Origin: Pseudomonadota bacterium
GTDB lineage: Bacteria > Pseudomonadota > Alphaproteobacteria > Rhizobiales > Rhizobiaceae
Length of the DNA stretch: 55,465 nucleotides
Assembly: GCA_023390055.1 (NCBI GenBank)
Contig: JAEWDP010000011.1
Span: 1-55,465 of the forward strand
Direction: 5' to 3'
The translations under genes were made by a program, and so were the position numbers. The notes below the pieces were generated by a model that was not told the DNA's origin, did no database searches, and was given only the letters and a program-made list of their open reading frames with translations. Below are positions 8,283-17,200 of this stretch, one piece after another (the first letter of the stretch is position 1; each line of letters starts with the position of its first letter).

Positions 8283-8749
8283 TGAGATTGATCGAGCTCT
8301 CCCCGCCAGGCAGGAAGGTTGTGACCGGAACACTGTTGTTTACGGCAGAAGACATCATTCGCTTCGCACGCACCTATGATCCGCAGCCATTCCACGTCGA
8401 TCCGGAGGCTGCCCGAAACTATGTCTTCGGAAACCTGTGTGCATCAGGATGGCATACCTGCGCAGGCTGGATGAAGACTTACGTCGCCTATTGGACTGCG
8501 GAAGTGGAACGATTGCAGCGCGACGGTATCGTCGCCCCCAAACTTGGACCATCCGCAGGCTTTCGCAAGCTCCAGTGGCTCAAGCCAGTTTATGCGGGTG
8601 ACAGCATTACCTATTCCGTCGAAGTGACCGGTAGCCGGTCACTGACGTCGCGTCATGCCACCTGGATGAACCTTACCCACAATGAAGGTGTGAACCAGAA
8701 CGGCGAGATCGTCATGCGCTATGAAGGAACGGTTCTCGAATTCGAATAG
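8282..8749 (+). CDS. MaoC family dehydratase, second of a tandem pair
   Basis: 155 residues, again one hot-dog domain with the motif FARTYDPQPFHVDPEAA, then NLCASGWHTCAGWMKTY and LKPVYAGDSI. It is a clear paralogue of the gene before it, with a longer insertion between the helix and the next strand (about residues 70-90). The TAATG overlap suggests coupled production, consistent with a heterodimer of two single hot-dog chains, which is an inference. It converges on apt with only 17 nt between the stop codons. Confidence 0.9.
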   Translation: MRLIELSPPGRKVVTGTLLFTAEDIIRFARTYDPQPFHVDPEAARNYVFGNLCASGWHTCAGWMKTYVAYWTAEVERLQRDGIVAPKLGPSAGFRKLQWLKPVYAGDSITYSVEVTGSRSLTSRHATWMNLTHNEGVNQNGEIVMRYEGTVLEFE

Positions 8750-8766
8750 TCCGCGGCGTGTCAGGT

Positions 8767-9306
8767 TCAGTGGCCGTCAAAAGCCATCAGCGTCCGCACC
8801 TCCACACCAAGCGCCTCCAGTTTCTTGCGACCGCCGAGTTCTGGCAGGTCTATCACAAAACAAGCGGAGACGATCTCTGCTCCCTGTTGACGAAGCAGCT
8901 TGACAGCCCCCTCTGCCGTTCCACCGGTAGCAATCAGGTCGTCGGTCAGGATCACCTTTTCCCCGGGTTTTACCGCATCCACATGCATTTCCATTTCGTC
9001 GACGCCATATTCGAGGCTGTAGGCGATCCGCACGGTCTTGTGTGGCAGCTTGCCCTTCTTGCGAATAGGTACAAACCCCGCCGACAATTGATGTGCCAGG
9101 GCACCTCCGAGGATAAACCCGCGTGCTTCTATGCCGGCGATCTGGTCGACACCGAGCCCGGCATAGGGCCGCACCAGTTCATCGACGGCCTGTCGGAATG
9201 CCAGTGCATTGCCAAGCAGCGTCGTGATGTCACGGAATACGATACCGGGCTTGGGATAGTCCTTGATCGCACGAACGGAAGCGGCGAGGTCGATGGTCGA
9301 TGTCAT
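8767..9306 (-). CDS. apt: Adenine phosphoribosyltransferase
   Basis: 179 residues, purine salvage: adenine + PRPP to AMP + PPi in the cytosol. The PRPP-binding motif VILTDDLIATGGTA is intact, and the N-terminal segment IKDYPKPGIVFRDITTLL and the flexible-loop region KGKLPHKTVRIAYSLEYG are characteristic. It follows petABC on the same strand but beyond a strong terminator, so it probably has its own promoter, which I could not pin down. Confidence 0.97.
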   Translation of the reverse strand: MTSTIDLAASVRAIKDYPKPGIVFRDITTLLGNALAFRQAVDELVRPYAGLGVDQIAGIEARGFILGGALAHQLSAGFVPIRKKGKLPHKTVRIAYSLEYGVDEMEMHVDAVKPGEKVILTDDLIATGGTAEGAVKLLRQQGAEIVSACFVIDLPELGGRKKLEALGVEVRTLMAFDGH

Positions 9307-9374
9307 GAATTATCCCGATCGCTGTTAGGCGTTCCTGGGCTGTCGGAAACCTTCAAGACACCTACGCTTCCAGA

Positions 9375-9404
9375 AACAAAAAAGGCAACCCGAAGGTTGC
9401 CTTT
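9375..9404 (-). terminator. Rho-independent terminator of petABC
   Basis: On the minus strand: stem aaaggcaacc/ggttgccttt (10 bp, tetraloop TTCG, the stable UUCG type), then TTTTTTGTTT. It begins 25 nt after the petC stop. Confidence 0.93.
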
Positions 9405-9429
9405 CTATACGATATGATCGGGTCAAACC

Positions 9430-10308
9430 TCAATGTGGTTTGTTGGCGTATATCGACTTCTTTGTCAGATAGATCAGGCCCGTGAAGATCAACAGGAAGA
9501 TCATGACCATGAACCCGGTACGCTTGCGCTGCTCGAGGTGTGGTTCGGCCGCCCACATCAGGAACGCCGAAACGTCCTTGGCATACTGGTCAAGCGTTTC
9601 AGGCGAACCGTCGTCATAGGTTACCTGCTCATCGAAGATGGGCGGGGCCATTGCAAGTGACGATGAAGCGACGAAGTACGGGTTGTAATATGTTCCCTCT
9701 GGGACCTCCACGCCTTCCGGCGGCTCCTGATAGCCGGTCAGAAGCGAGTAGATGTAGTCCGGTCCACCTTCCTGATACTGCGTGAAGATATCGAAGACGA
9801 ATTGAGGGAAACCACGGGTGACGCCACGCGCCTTCGCGATCAATGAGAAGTCCGGTGGAACCGCACCATTGTTCGAGGCGGCTGCTGCCTGATCGTTCGG
9901 GAAGGGTGACGGGAAGTGGTCAGACGGCACTGCATTGCGATCGAACATGTCGCCGACATCGTTGGGACCATCGGTCACCTGATAGTTTGCAGCGAATGCC
10001 TTCACTTGCTCTGGCGAATAGCCAAGCGCTTCCAGGGTGCGGAACGGAACCAGCGACATGGAATGGCAGGCGGAACAGACCTCTGCGAAGACCTTCAGTC
10101 CGCGCTGCAGCTGCCCCCTGTCATAATGGCCAAATGGTCCTGCAAAGCTCCAGTCGACCTCTCTCGGGTGCTTGAGCGGATAGTGTGGCGTAGCACCCTC
10201 TTCATGTTCACCGCCTGCTGCGGCGGGCTCGTCCTGGGCCTGCACGGCCGAGAAGCCGAGCCCTGCAACGAGGGCCAGCGAAAGGATGCTTGTAACAAGC
10301 TTTTTCAT
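9430..10308 (-). CDS. petC: Cytochrome c1 of the bc1 complex
   Basis: 292 residues. Signal peptide MKKLVTSILSLALVAGLGFS, ending VQA; haem c site CSACH; axial Met region SSLAMAPPIF; a single C-terminal transmembrane anchor (FMVMIFLLIFTGLIYLT) with a short positive tail. It passes electrons from the Rieske protein to cytochrome c in the periplasm. The start at 10308 is fixed by the signal peptide and GAGGGA about 10 nt upstream; an extended frame to 10449 overlaps petB and is rejected. In many alphaproteobacteria petB and petC are fused; here they are separate, with a 28-nt gap. Confidence 0.96.
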   Translation of the reverse strand: MKKLVTSILSLALVAGLGFSAVQAQDEPAAAGGEHEEGATPHYPLKHPREVDWSFAGPFGHYDRGQLQRGLKVFAEVCSACHSMSLVPFRTLEALGYSPEQVKAFAANYQVTDGPNDVGDMFDRNAVPSDHFPSPFPNDQAAAASNNGAVPPDFSLIAKARGVTRGFPQFVFDIFTQYQEGGPDYIYSLLTGYQEPPEGVEVPEGTYYNPYFVASSSLAMAPPIFDEQVTYDDGSPETLDQYAKDVSAFLMWAAEPHLEQRKRTGFMVMIFLLIFTGLIYLTKKSIYANKPH

Positions 10309-10336
10309 AACTCTTATTCCCTCTCGGTCTCGGCTA

Positions 10337-11626
10337 TCACGCGCTGGCTTCGCCAGCCTTGAGCTTCGCTGCATCGGACCTGTTCTGCTTTTCAAGTACA
10401 TCTTCCGTAATCGAGTTCGGAATGCGACGCGGCGTTTCGAACAGACCAAGAAGCGGCATGATCACAAGGAAAAAGCCGAAGTAGTAGAGCGTGCCAAGCT
10501 GCGACATGACAACATAGACACCTTCCGCCGGCTGCGCGCCGAGCCAGCCCAACATGATGGCATTGGCCACGAAGATCCAGAAGAACAGCTTGTACCAGGG
10601 GCGGTAAACCGCTGAGCGGACCTTGGACGTATCGAGCCAGGGCAGGAAGAACAGCACGATGATCGAACCGAACATGACCAGCACGCCACCAAGCTTGGAA
10701 TCGATCGGACCGATATTGAAGGTGATCGCGCGAAGCATCGCGTAAAATGGCAGATAATACCATTCTGGAACGATGTGGGCCGGTGTTTTCAGAGCATCAG
10801 CCGGAATATAGTTGTCCGGATGGCCGAGGTAGTTCGGCATATAGAAGATGAACCAGGCGTAAACGATCAGGAAGATCGAAACGCCAAGTGCGTCCTTCAT
10901 CGTTGCATAGGGTGTGAAGGCCACGGTATCCGTCTTGGACTTAACCTCGACACCGGTCGGGTTCGTCTGACCGGTCACATGCAAGGCCCAGATGTGCAGG
11001 ACAACGACACCGGCAATCATGAAAGGCAGAAGGTAATGCAGTGAGAAGAACCGGTTCAGCGTCGGCTGGTCAACCGCAAAGCCGCCAAGCAGGAACTGCT
11101 GGAACCATTCGCCGATCAACGGGAAGGCCGAGAAGAAGCCGGTGATGACGGTTGCACCCCAAAACGACATCTGTCCCCAGGGCAGAACGTAGCCCATGAA
11201 GCCCGTCGCCATCATCAGGAGGTAGATCACGACACCCAGGATCCACAGGATCTCACGAGGTGCCTTGTAGGAGCCGTAATACAGGCCGCGGGCAATATGG
11301 AGATAGACCGCGATAAAGAAGAATGATGCGCCATTGGCATGCATGTATCGCAACAGCCAACCATGGTTGACATCGCGCATGATCTTTTCAACCGACTCGA
11401 ATGCAACCGTCGTGTGGGCCGCATAATGCATCGCGAGAACCACGCCCGTCAGGATCTGGACGATCAGCATCACCGACAGCATAGCGCCGAAGGTGTACGC
11501 GTAATTCAGATTGCGTGGGACGGGGTAGGAGACAAAGCTGTCATGGACCATGCGCGGCAGCGGAAGCCGCGAGTCGACCCATTTTTCGATGCCGGTAGAC
11601 GGCTGGTATGTGGAATGACCGCTCAT
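10337..11626 (-). CDS. petB: Cytochrome b of the bc1 complex
   Basis: 429 residues, the full mitochondrial-type eight-helix cytochrome b. Recognisable parts are helix B with its haem ligands (AMHYAAHTTVAFESVEKI, then HANGASFFFIAVYLHIARGL), the Qo segment PEWYYLPFYAMLRAI, helix D (RFFSLHYLLPFMIAGVVVLH), and a charged C-terminal tail. It holds haems bL and bH and the Qo and Qi quinone sites. It starts 13 nt after the petA stop, so petABC is one operon. Confidence 0.98.
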   Translation of the reverse strand: MSGHSTYQPSTGIEKWVDSRLPLPRMVHDSFVSYPVPRNLNYAYTFGAMLSVMLIVQILTGVVLAMHYAAHTTVAFESVEKIMRDVNHGWLLRYMHANGASFFFIAVYLHIARGLYYGSYKAPREILWILGVVIYLLMMATGFMGYVLPWGQMSFWGATVITGFFSAFPLIGEWFQQFLLGGFAVDQPTLNRFFSLHYLLPFMIAGVVVLHIWALHVTGQTNPTGVEVKSKTDTVAFTPYATMKDALGVSIFLIVYAWFIFYMPNYLGHPDNYIPADALKTPAHIVPEWYYLPFYAMLRAITFNIGPIDSKLGGVLVMFGSIIVLFFLPWLDTSKVRSAVYRPWYKLFFWIFVANAIMLGWLGAQPAEGVYVVMSQLGTLYYFGFFLVIMPLLGLFETPRRIPNSITEDVLEKQNRSDAAKLKAGEASA

Positions 11627-11639
11627 TGATTAATTCCCC

Positions 11640-12218
11640 TCAGCCAATCTGGATCACTGTGTCGGACGTAAATGTAAATGTCGGTATCGCCAGATTCTGG
11701 GGAGCAGGACCTTTACGGATACGACCCGCTGTATCGTAGTGCGAGCCGTGGCAGGGACAGAACCATCCGCCAAAGTCACCGGCCTGACCGAGCGGTACGC
11801 AGCCAAGATGGGTGCACGAACCGATCATCACGATCCAGTTTTCCTTGCCCTCACCGGCAGAGCGGGCCAGGTCAGTCGCTTCCGCGTTCGACGCAATGTT
11901 GTCGTTTCGCGCAATCGGGTCCTTCAACGCTTCAAGTGCGACGGCGTTGGCTTCCTCGACCTCCTGCTCCGTACGGTTACGGATGAAGACCGGCTTGCCG
12001 CGCCACTTCACCGTCAGCGACATGCCCGGCTCCAGTGCTGAAACATCGACATCGACCGATGCCAGCGCCAACGTCGAAGCGTCCGGTCGCATCTGATCGA
12101 TAAAAGGCCAGGCCACTGCCACCGCCCCAACGACGCCAGCCATGCCGGTCGTCAAGTAAAGGAAATCACGGCGAGTGGGCTCGCCCAGTGTTTCGCTCTG
12201 TGTCTCGTGCTCGCTCAC
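11640..12218 (-). CDS. petA: Rieske iron-sulfur subunit of the bc1 complex
   Basis: 192 residues. A twin-arginine motif (PTRRDFLY) precedes one transmembrane helix (MAGVVGAVAVAWPFI). The [2Fe-2S] ligand boxes are CTHLGC and CPCHGSHYD, followed by the Pro loop GPAP. The start codon is GTG at 12218, with AAGGA about 15 nt before it; no in-frame ATG lies between it and the Tat motif. First gene of petABC; promoter not identified in the 600-nt upstream gap. Confidence 0.97.
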   Translation of the reverse strand: MSEHETQSETLGEPTRRDFLYLTTGMAGVVGAVAVAWPFIDQMRPDASTLALASVDVDVSALEPGMSLTVKWRGKPVFIRNRTEQEVEEANAVALEALKDPIARNDNIASNAEATDLARSAGEGKENWIVMIGSCTHLGCVPLGQAGDFGGWFCPCHGSHYDTAGRIRKGPAPQNLAIPTFTFTSDTVIQIG

Positions 12219-12834
12219 GGCTCAAACATCCTTCTCACGCAATTCGCGAAAAACCGCATCTGCCCCTCAACCAGGGAAGAAAATCTGGCCACATTTGGAA
12301 CACAGACTCCCCGGCAATTTGGCGCGTTCTATGCTTCATCGCAAAATATGTCCAGCCTTGGCAAGGGGATGGCAGGCAGTTTGTCACGGCATTTCTTCGG
12401 GCTCTTCACATCACCCTGCAATGACGGTCCCGCAGATTGAATGACGGCGAGCTCTTGTCCCCCGCACCAGCGATCCGATTGGCATCGCCTTGTTAACCGG
12501 GAGAGAGGCTTTGGGTCGCGGCAAAACGGTTCACATGCTCACCGACTGCGGGCCGAGCAACCCTGGGGAGGCTGTCTTGATGAGAAACCGCCTGTCGATG
12601 GCCATATGCGTCATCGTGTCGCTTGTGCTGAGGGGTATAGCCATATGCCGTTTCAACGGATTGTGGTTGTTCCCAGTATATTCCCCACCCTGAAGGTTCG
12701 AGACCTTCTGTCGGAAGCCTTCTCTTGTTGCCGATTTCCAGATCCGATCGCTTCCCTGATTGTCCGCTCCGCTCGGCTCCATAGGCAGCGACCCACCGTA
12801 CGGGTCACCTTGAAGCTAGAACAGCCTGCACCTG
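12219..12834. other. 616-nt gap upstream of petABC
   Basis: It must contain the petA promoter on the minus strand, but no convincing -35/-10 pair stands out. On the plus strand a 37-codon hydrophobic ORF (12580-12693, MRNRLSMAICVIVSLVLRGI and onward) follows GGGGAGG at a normal distance; it is unsupported otherwise. A short hairpin (gaaggt/accttc) lies near 12694-12711. Confidence 0.4.
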
Positions 12835-14697
12835 TCATTGTGCAGCGTCTGCGGCGAGGAAACCGCCGGACTGACGTGCCCACAGATCCGCATAGATCCC
12901 ATTGGCGGCAATCAGTGCGCCATGGGTTCCCTCTTCGACGATACGACCCCGGTCCATCACGATCAGACGATCCATGGCCGCGATCGTGGAAAGTCGGTGG
13001 GCAATGGCAAGAACGGTCTTGTTTTGCATCAGTCGTTCAAGGTTCGACTGGATCACCGCTTCGACTTCAGAATCAAGTGCCGAGGTTGCCTCGTCCAGTA
13101 CCAGAATGGGTGCGTTCTTCAGCATGACCCGGGCGATCGCAATCCGCTGCCGTTGGCCGCCGGACAGCTTGACGCCGCGCTCCCCCACATGTGCATCGAA
13201 GCCCGTTCTTCCACGCTGGTCCTGGAGTTCGGCGATAAAGGCGTCTGCCTCTGCCCGTCTTGCTGCCGCTTGCAGCTGCGCTTCGCTCGCATCCGGACGA
13301 CCAAACAAGATATTGTCACGAACCGAACGGTGAAGAAGCGATGTGTCCTGGGTGACCATGCCGATCTGCGCACGCAAGCTTTCCTGCGTCACCGTTGAAA
13401 TATCCTGCCCATCGACGAGGATGCGTCCGCCTTCAAGATCATAAAAACGCAAGAGCAGATTGACGAGTGTCGACTTGCCTGCTCCGGAACGCCCGACGAT
13501 GCCGATTTTTTCCCCGGGATGGATCGTTAGTGACAGATCGTCGAGAACACCTTTGCTCCTGCCGTAATGGAAACTGACATTTTCGAACCTGATTTCGGGG
13601 GCGGCGACCTTCAGGGTCGGCGCATCCGGTTCGTCAACGAGCCCGATCGGCTGCGAGATCAGTTCTGCGGAATTTTGCACCGTACCGAGATTGCGCATCA
13701 GTCCGTTGAGCTGGGTCATCAATCGGCCAAGCAGGAAGTTGAGCCGCAACATCAGCGCAAGTGTGAAGGCCACACCCCCCGAGCTGATCAGACCTTCAAG
13801 CCACAGGTGAAGGCTGAGCCCGGCCATCATCACGATCATTGTGCTCGACAGGAGCGCCATTGAAGCTCGCACACCAGTCAAAAGACGTGTGAAATCGATG
13901 ATGGTTTTCTGGAAGCTCTCGAAGCCGGAACGCATGTAGCGGTCATTGGCCTCGTCGTTGCCGAACAATCGCAGCGTCTGGATATTCGAGTAGGAATCGA
14001 CCATGCGGCCACTGATCATCGATCCGGCCTCGGCAGACAGTTTGGAATGCTCGCGTATGCGCGGCACGAAGTACCAGGCCAGAACGCCAAACACGATCAA
14101 CCACACGAGCACGACGATGGCCATGCGGGCATCGAGCTGCGCTACCAGCACGAGTGTCGACACCGAATAGATGACCACGAACCACAGGCTTTCCATCAGC
14201 GTCGTCAAGACGTCTCCGGTCGCCTGCCCCGCAGACCAGACCTTGGTCACGATCCGCCCGGAAAAGTCGTTCTGAAAAAAGGAAAGAGACTGCCGCGAGA
14301 CGTGCAGGTAGGACTGCCAGCGCACCAGGTTGTAAAACCCCGGCGTCATGATCTGCTGATCGACGAGAGCGGTCAGCGACGCAACAACGAAGCGTCCACC
14401 GCCGATGACCACGGCCATGAACAGGAGCTCACGGCCGTGCGTGGCCATGAGCCCCGACCATCCCTCACCTGGCTCGATGGTCGCCAGGATGTCGACAATG
14501 CGACCAACAAACCAGAACATCGCCGCTTCAATTCCGGCGGCGGCTCCACCAAGCACCAGCATCGCAAGGAACGGTGCCTTGGCTTGGCGGACATAAAACC
14601 AGATGAAAGCTGCGAGACCATCCGGTGGGTTGAGGTTTTCGAGACGATCAAAAGGCTGGATCCAGTTCTCGAAGTAGCGGAAGATGGCTTTGATCAT
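12835..14697 (-). CDS. ABC exporter half-transporter (fused TMD-NBD), downstream member
   Basis: 620 residues: an exporter-type transmembrane domain (six helices, about residues 40-340) fused to a nucleotide-binding domain (about 370-610). Walker A GRSGAGKST is near residue 401, signature LSGGQRQRIAIARV near 515, Walker B ILVLDEATSALDS near 530, and the H-loop is AHRLSTI. It matches type IV multidrug/lipid exporters. It is a close paralogue of the next gene on the same strand, sharing the opening layout (NPPDGLAAFIWFY); the 260-nt gap between them leaves open whether they are co-transcribed. A heterodimer is plausible. Both nucleotide sites look intact. Substrate unknown. Confidence 0.93.
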   Translation of the reverse strand: MIKAIFRYFENWIQPFDRLENLNPPDGLAAFIWFYVRQAKAPFLAMLVLGGAAAGIEAAMFWFVGRIVDILATIEPGEGWSGLMATHGRELLFMAVVIGGGRFVVASLTALVDQQIMTPGFYNLVRWQSYLHVSRQSLSFFQNDFSGRIVTKVWSAGQATGDVLTTLMESLWFVVIYSVSTLVLVAQLDARMAIVVLVWLIVFGVLAWYFVPRIREHSKLSAEAGSMISGRMVDSYSNIQTLRLFGNDEANDRYMRSGFESFQKTIIDFTRLLTGVRASMALLSSTMIVMMAGLSLHLWLEGLISSGGVAFTLALMLRLNFLLGRLMTQLNGLMRNLGTVQNSAELISQPIGLVDEPDAPTLKVAAPEIRFENVSFHYGRSKGVLDDLSLTIHPGEKIGIVGRSGAGKSTLVNLLLRFYDLEGGRILVDGQDISTVTQESLRAQIGMVTQDTSLLHRSVRDNILFGRPDASEAQLQAAARRAEADAFIAELQDQRGRTGFDAHVGERGVKLSGGQRQRIAIARVMLKNAPILVLDEATSALDSEVEAVIQSNLERLMQNKTVLAIAHRLSTIAAMDRLIVMDRGRIVEEGTHGALIAANGIYADLWARQSGGFLAADAAQ

Positions 14698-14957
14698 GGG
14701 CTGGGATATATGTCCATTCCGGCTCCTGGCAAAGGGCTGTCCGGCTTACAATTCGTTAATCACCGCAAGCGCATGCCAGAGAGCAGTGTTTGTCAACCAG
14801 GGCTGCCGTTTTCACATGGTGACCACAGGCGCCAAGGGAGCTTATCGGCAACGCAACTGGCTGTCACATCGTGGCACATGGGCCTTGCCGCCTGCCGCCA
14901 GGGTCGGATTTTTGCTGCATTCCCTCGCGCATATGGGCCTTCCACGGCCGGTAGCGT

Positions 14958-16811
14958 CTACTGCGCGGCAGCTTCCTCAACATCCTCGCCGCCGAGAAAC
15001 CCGCCGGACTGACGTTTCCACAAATCGGCATAAATGCCGCCGGAACGCGCCAGATCATGGTGCGTTCCCACCTCGACAATGCGGCCCTTGTCAAGGACGA
15101 TCAGCCGATCCATCTCGGTCAGTGTCGACAGCCTGTGGGCGATTGCAATCACCGTCTTGCCCTCCATGAGCTCGAAGAGGTTTTCCTGGATTGCGGCCTC
15201 AACTTCTGAATCCAGAGCAGATGTCGCCTCGTCGAGAACAAGGATCGGAGCGTCTTTGAGAAAAACCCGTGCGATTGCAATCCGCTGCCGCTGGCCGCCC
15301 GAAAGCTTCACGCCGCGCTCACCAACATGGGCGTCGAGGCCCGATCGGCCCTGCATGTCGGAAAGTCCCTGGATGAACTCCCAGGCATTTGCCCGCTTCG
15401 TCGCCTGAATGATTTCGGCGTCGCTCGCCTCCGGCCGGCCATATGCGATATTATCGCGGATGGAACGGTGCAGGAGGGAAGTGTCCTGCGTCACCACACC
15501 AATCAGCGCGCGCAAGCTTTCCTGAGACACGTTCGAGACGTCCTGGCCATCAATCGTGATACGGCCGGATTCGAGATCATAAAAGCGCAATAGCAGGTTC
15601 ATGAGCGTTGTCTTGCCAGCTCCCGAGCGCCCCACAAGGCCGACTTTCTCGCCAGCGGCAATTTCGAGTGTAAGGTCCTCGATAACCCCCTCTTTCTTGC
15701 CGTAGTGAAAGCGGATCCCCTCGTAGCGGATCTGCCCCTTCCTTGCCGTCAGTTGCGATGCTCCGGCCCTGTCCGTCACGTCATGCGGCTTCGTCATCAT
15801 CGACATGCCGTCATAAACGGTACCGATCGCTTCAAAAAGTGCCGAGACTTCCCACATGATCCACTGCGACATGCCATTGATGCGCATGGCAAGCCCGATC
15901 GCTACTGCAACGGAACCGACGGACACACTTCCCGTGAGCCAGAAGGAAATGCTTGCTGCAGCAACCAGGAAGACCGTGATGGCATTGTTGAGGTCGACAA
16001 AGATGTTGAGGAGCGAAATCTGTCGCATCTGCCGATGCACAGTGCCAAGAAATTCGTCCATGCCTTCGCGGGCATAGGTCTCTTCACGCCCAGCATGCGA
16101 AAAGAGCTTGACCGTGCCGATGTTTGTATAGCTGTCGACGATGCGTCCGGTCATCATCGAGCGGGCGTCTGCCTGCGCGCTGGACAGTTTCCTCAACCTG
16201 GGAACGAAATGCCACAGGATCAGGCAGTAGACGACAAGCCACAATATGAGCGGCAAAACCAAACGCCAGTCAACGATCAGGACGAGCGCCAGCATGGAGA
16301 TGAAGAAGCTGATTGCATAAACGAAGACATCGATGATCTTGAGCACGGCTTCACGGATCGCAAGCGACGTCTGCATCACTTTCGTCGAGACCCGGCCTGC
16401 AAACTCATTGGCAAAGAATGTCATCGAATGACGAAGCAGGAAGCGATGCATCTGCCAGCGTGCAATCATCGGGAAGTTGCCTGCCAGAACCTGGTGCATC
16501 GTCATTGTATGGATGGCACCTGCAAGCGGCAACACCACAAGCAATACGAAGGCCATCCAAACGAGCCTCCCGCCTTCCTGAGCAAGGAATGACGCACGCT
16601 CCGCATCCGACAGCCAGTCGACGATATTTCCGAGGAACTGGTAGAGGACAACCTCTGCAATGGCGATTATCATCGAGCACGCACCAAGCAGGATCAGCCA
16701 GGGCGCGGTCGGTTTCGTATAGTGCCAGCAGAAGGCAAGAAGACCCTCGGGCGGCAATTCCGGCAGATCCTGGGGATAGGGATCAACGCGACGCTCGAAC
16801 CACGAAAACAT
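14958..16811 (-). CDS. ABC exporter half-transporter (fused TMD-NBD), upstream member
   Basis: 617 residues with the same architecture as its neighbour: N-terminal region LPPEGLLAFCWHYTKPTAPW, transmembrane domain to about residue 345, NBD with GRSGAGKTT near 395, LSGGQRQRIAIARV near 505, ILVLDEATSALDS near 520 and AHRLSTL. It is the first gene of the tandem and is preceded by a 146-nt leader containing the end of an 18-residue ORF with a perfect Shine-Dalgarno. Function by family: export of a hydrophobic compound or lipid. The exact cargo cannot be read from sequence. Confidence 0.93.
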   Translation of the reverse strand: MFSWFERRVDPYPQDLPELPPEGLLAFCWHYTKPTAPWLILLGACSMIIAIAEVVLYQFLGNIVDWLSDAERASFLAQEGGRLVWMAFVLLVVLPLAGAIHTMTMHQVLAGNFPMIARWQMHRFLLRHSMTFFANEFAGRVSTKVMQTSLAIREAVLKIIDVFVYAISFFISMLALVLIVDWRLVLPLILWLVVYCLILWHFVPRLRKLSSAQADARSMMTGRIVDSYTNIGTVKLFSHAGREETYAREGMDEFLGTVHRQMRQISLLNIFVDLNNAITVFLVAAASISFWLTGSVSVGSVAVAIGLAMRINGMSQWIMWEVSALFEAIGTVYDGMSMMTKPHDVTDRAGASQLTARKGQIRYEGIRFHYGKKEGVIEDLTLEIAAGEKVGLVGRSGAGKTTLMNLLLRFYDLESGRITIDGQDVSNVSQESLRALIGVVTQDTSLLHRSIRDNIAYGRPEASDAEIIQATKRANAWEFIQGLSDMQGRSGLDAHVGERGVKLSGGQRQRIAIARVFLKDAPILVLDEATSALDSEVEAAIQENLFELMEGKTVIAIAHRLSTLTEMDRLIVLDKGRIVEVGTHHDLARSGGIYADLWKRQSGGFLGGEDVEEAAAQ

Positions 16812-16957
16812 GGTTATTCTCCACTGGGTATCAGCTGGATCCGGACTTCACCAGGCATGAAGGTCCGCATCACGGCGGAAGAAAACTGAAAACAGGGCCA
16901 TCGACGGCCATGTACGAAATACAAAGGAAAAGGAAAGGCGAAAAGACCGCGATACGC

Positions 16958-17014
16958 CTATGCTCGAGGCAAGACAGTCGGGACCAGAAGGCGGGTCTGC
17001 ACGGTAATATCCAT
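16958..17014 (-). CDS. Candidate leader peptide upstream of the tandem ABC exporters
   Basis: An 18-codon ORF, MDITVQTRLLVPTVLPRA, on the minus strand. A perfect AGGAGG (17020-17025) stands exactly 5 nt before its ATG, and a possible promoter lies just upstream. The ORF ends 146 nt before the first ABC exporter ATG, a leader of the right size for translation-controlled regulation. There is no run of one amino acid as in biosynthetic attenuators. Whether it is translated is not known. Confidence 0.45.
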   Translation of the reverse strand: MDITVQTRLLVPTVLPRA

Positions 17015-17048
17015 GTAAGCCTCCTGAGGCTGGCGTTGACGATGGTTT

Positions 17049-17076
17049 TTTCTAGCGCGGTCGGCCAGTTTTGCAA
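17049..17076 (-). promoter_or_regulatory. Candidate promoter of the leader ORF and ABC exporters
   Basis: On the minus strand TTGCAA (17076-17071), 16-nt spacer, TAGAAA (17054-17049). It would start transcription about 25-30 nt before the leader ORF. Moderate match to consensus. Confidence 0.35.
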
Positions 17077-17165
17077 ATGACAAATGGCCACGAAGCAATG
17101 GAACCGATGCGACAGCAGCCGGTTGTTGCCCTGGCGTCACAGCACGGCTGGTCTCGTCGGTTGCT

Positions 17166-17194
17166 TTGACCGGCGATGGCCAATCACCTATGAG
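17166..17194 (+). promoter_or_regulatory. Candidate promoter of trmL, possibly leaderless
   Basis: TTGACC (17166-17171), 17-nt spacer, TATGAG (17189-17194). The trmL ATG at 17201 is only 6 nt beyond the -10 hexamer, where the transcription start is expected, so the mRNA may carry almost no leader. Confidence 0.45.
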
Positions 17195-17200
17195 AAGATC

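Noticed and set aside
11640..12218. An ATG start for petA upstream of the GTG
   Set aside because: The nearest upstream ATG (within GAAGGATGTTTGAG) is out of frame and meets a stop after four codons; GTG is the only sensible start before the Tat motif.
14047..16592. Long plus-strand frames opposite the two ABC exporters
   Set aside because: His/Asp/Arg-rich translations typical of reverse-complemented coding sequence.
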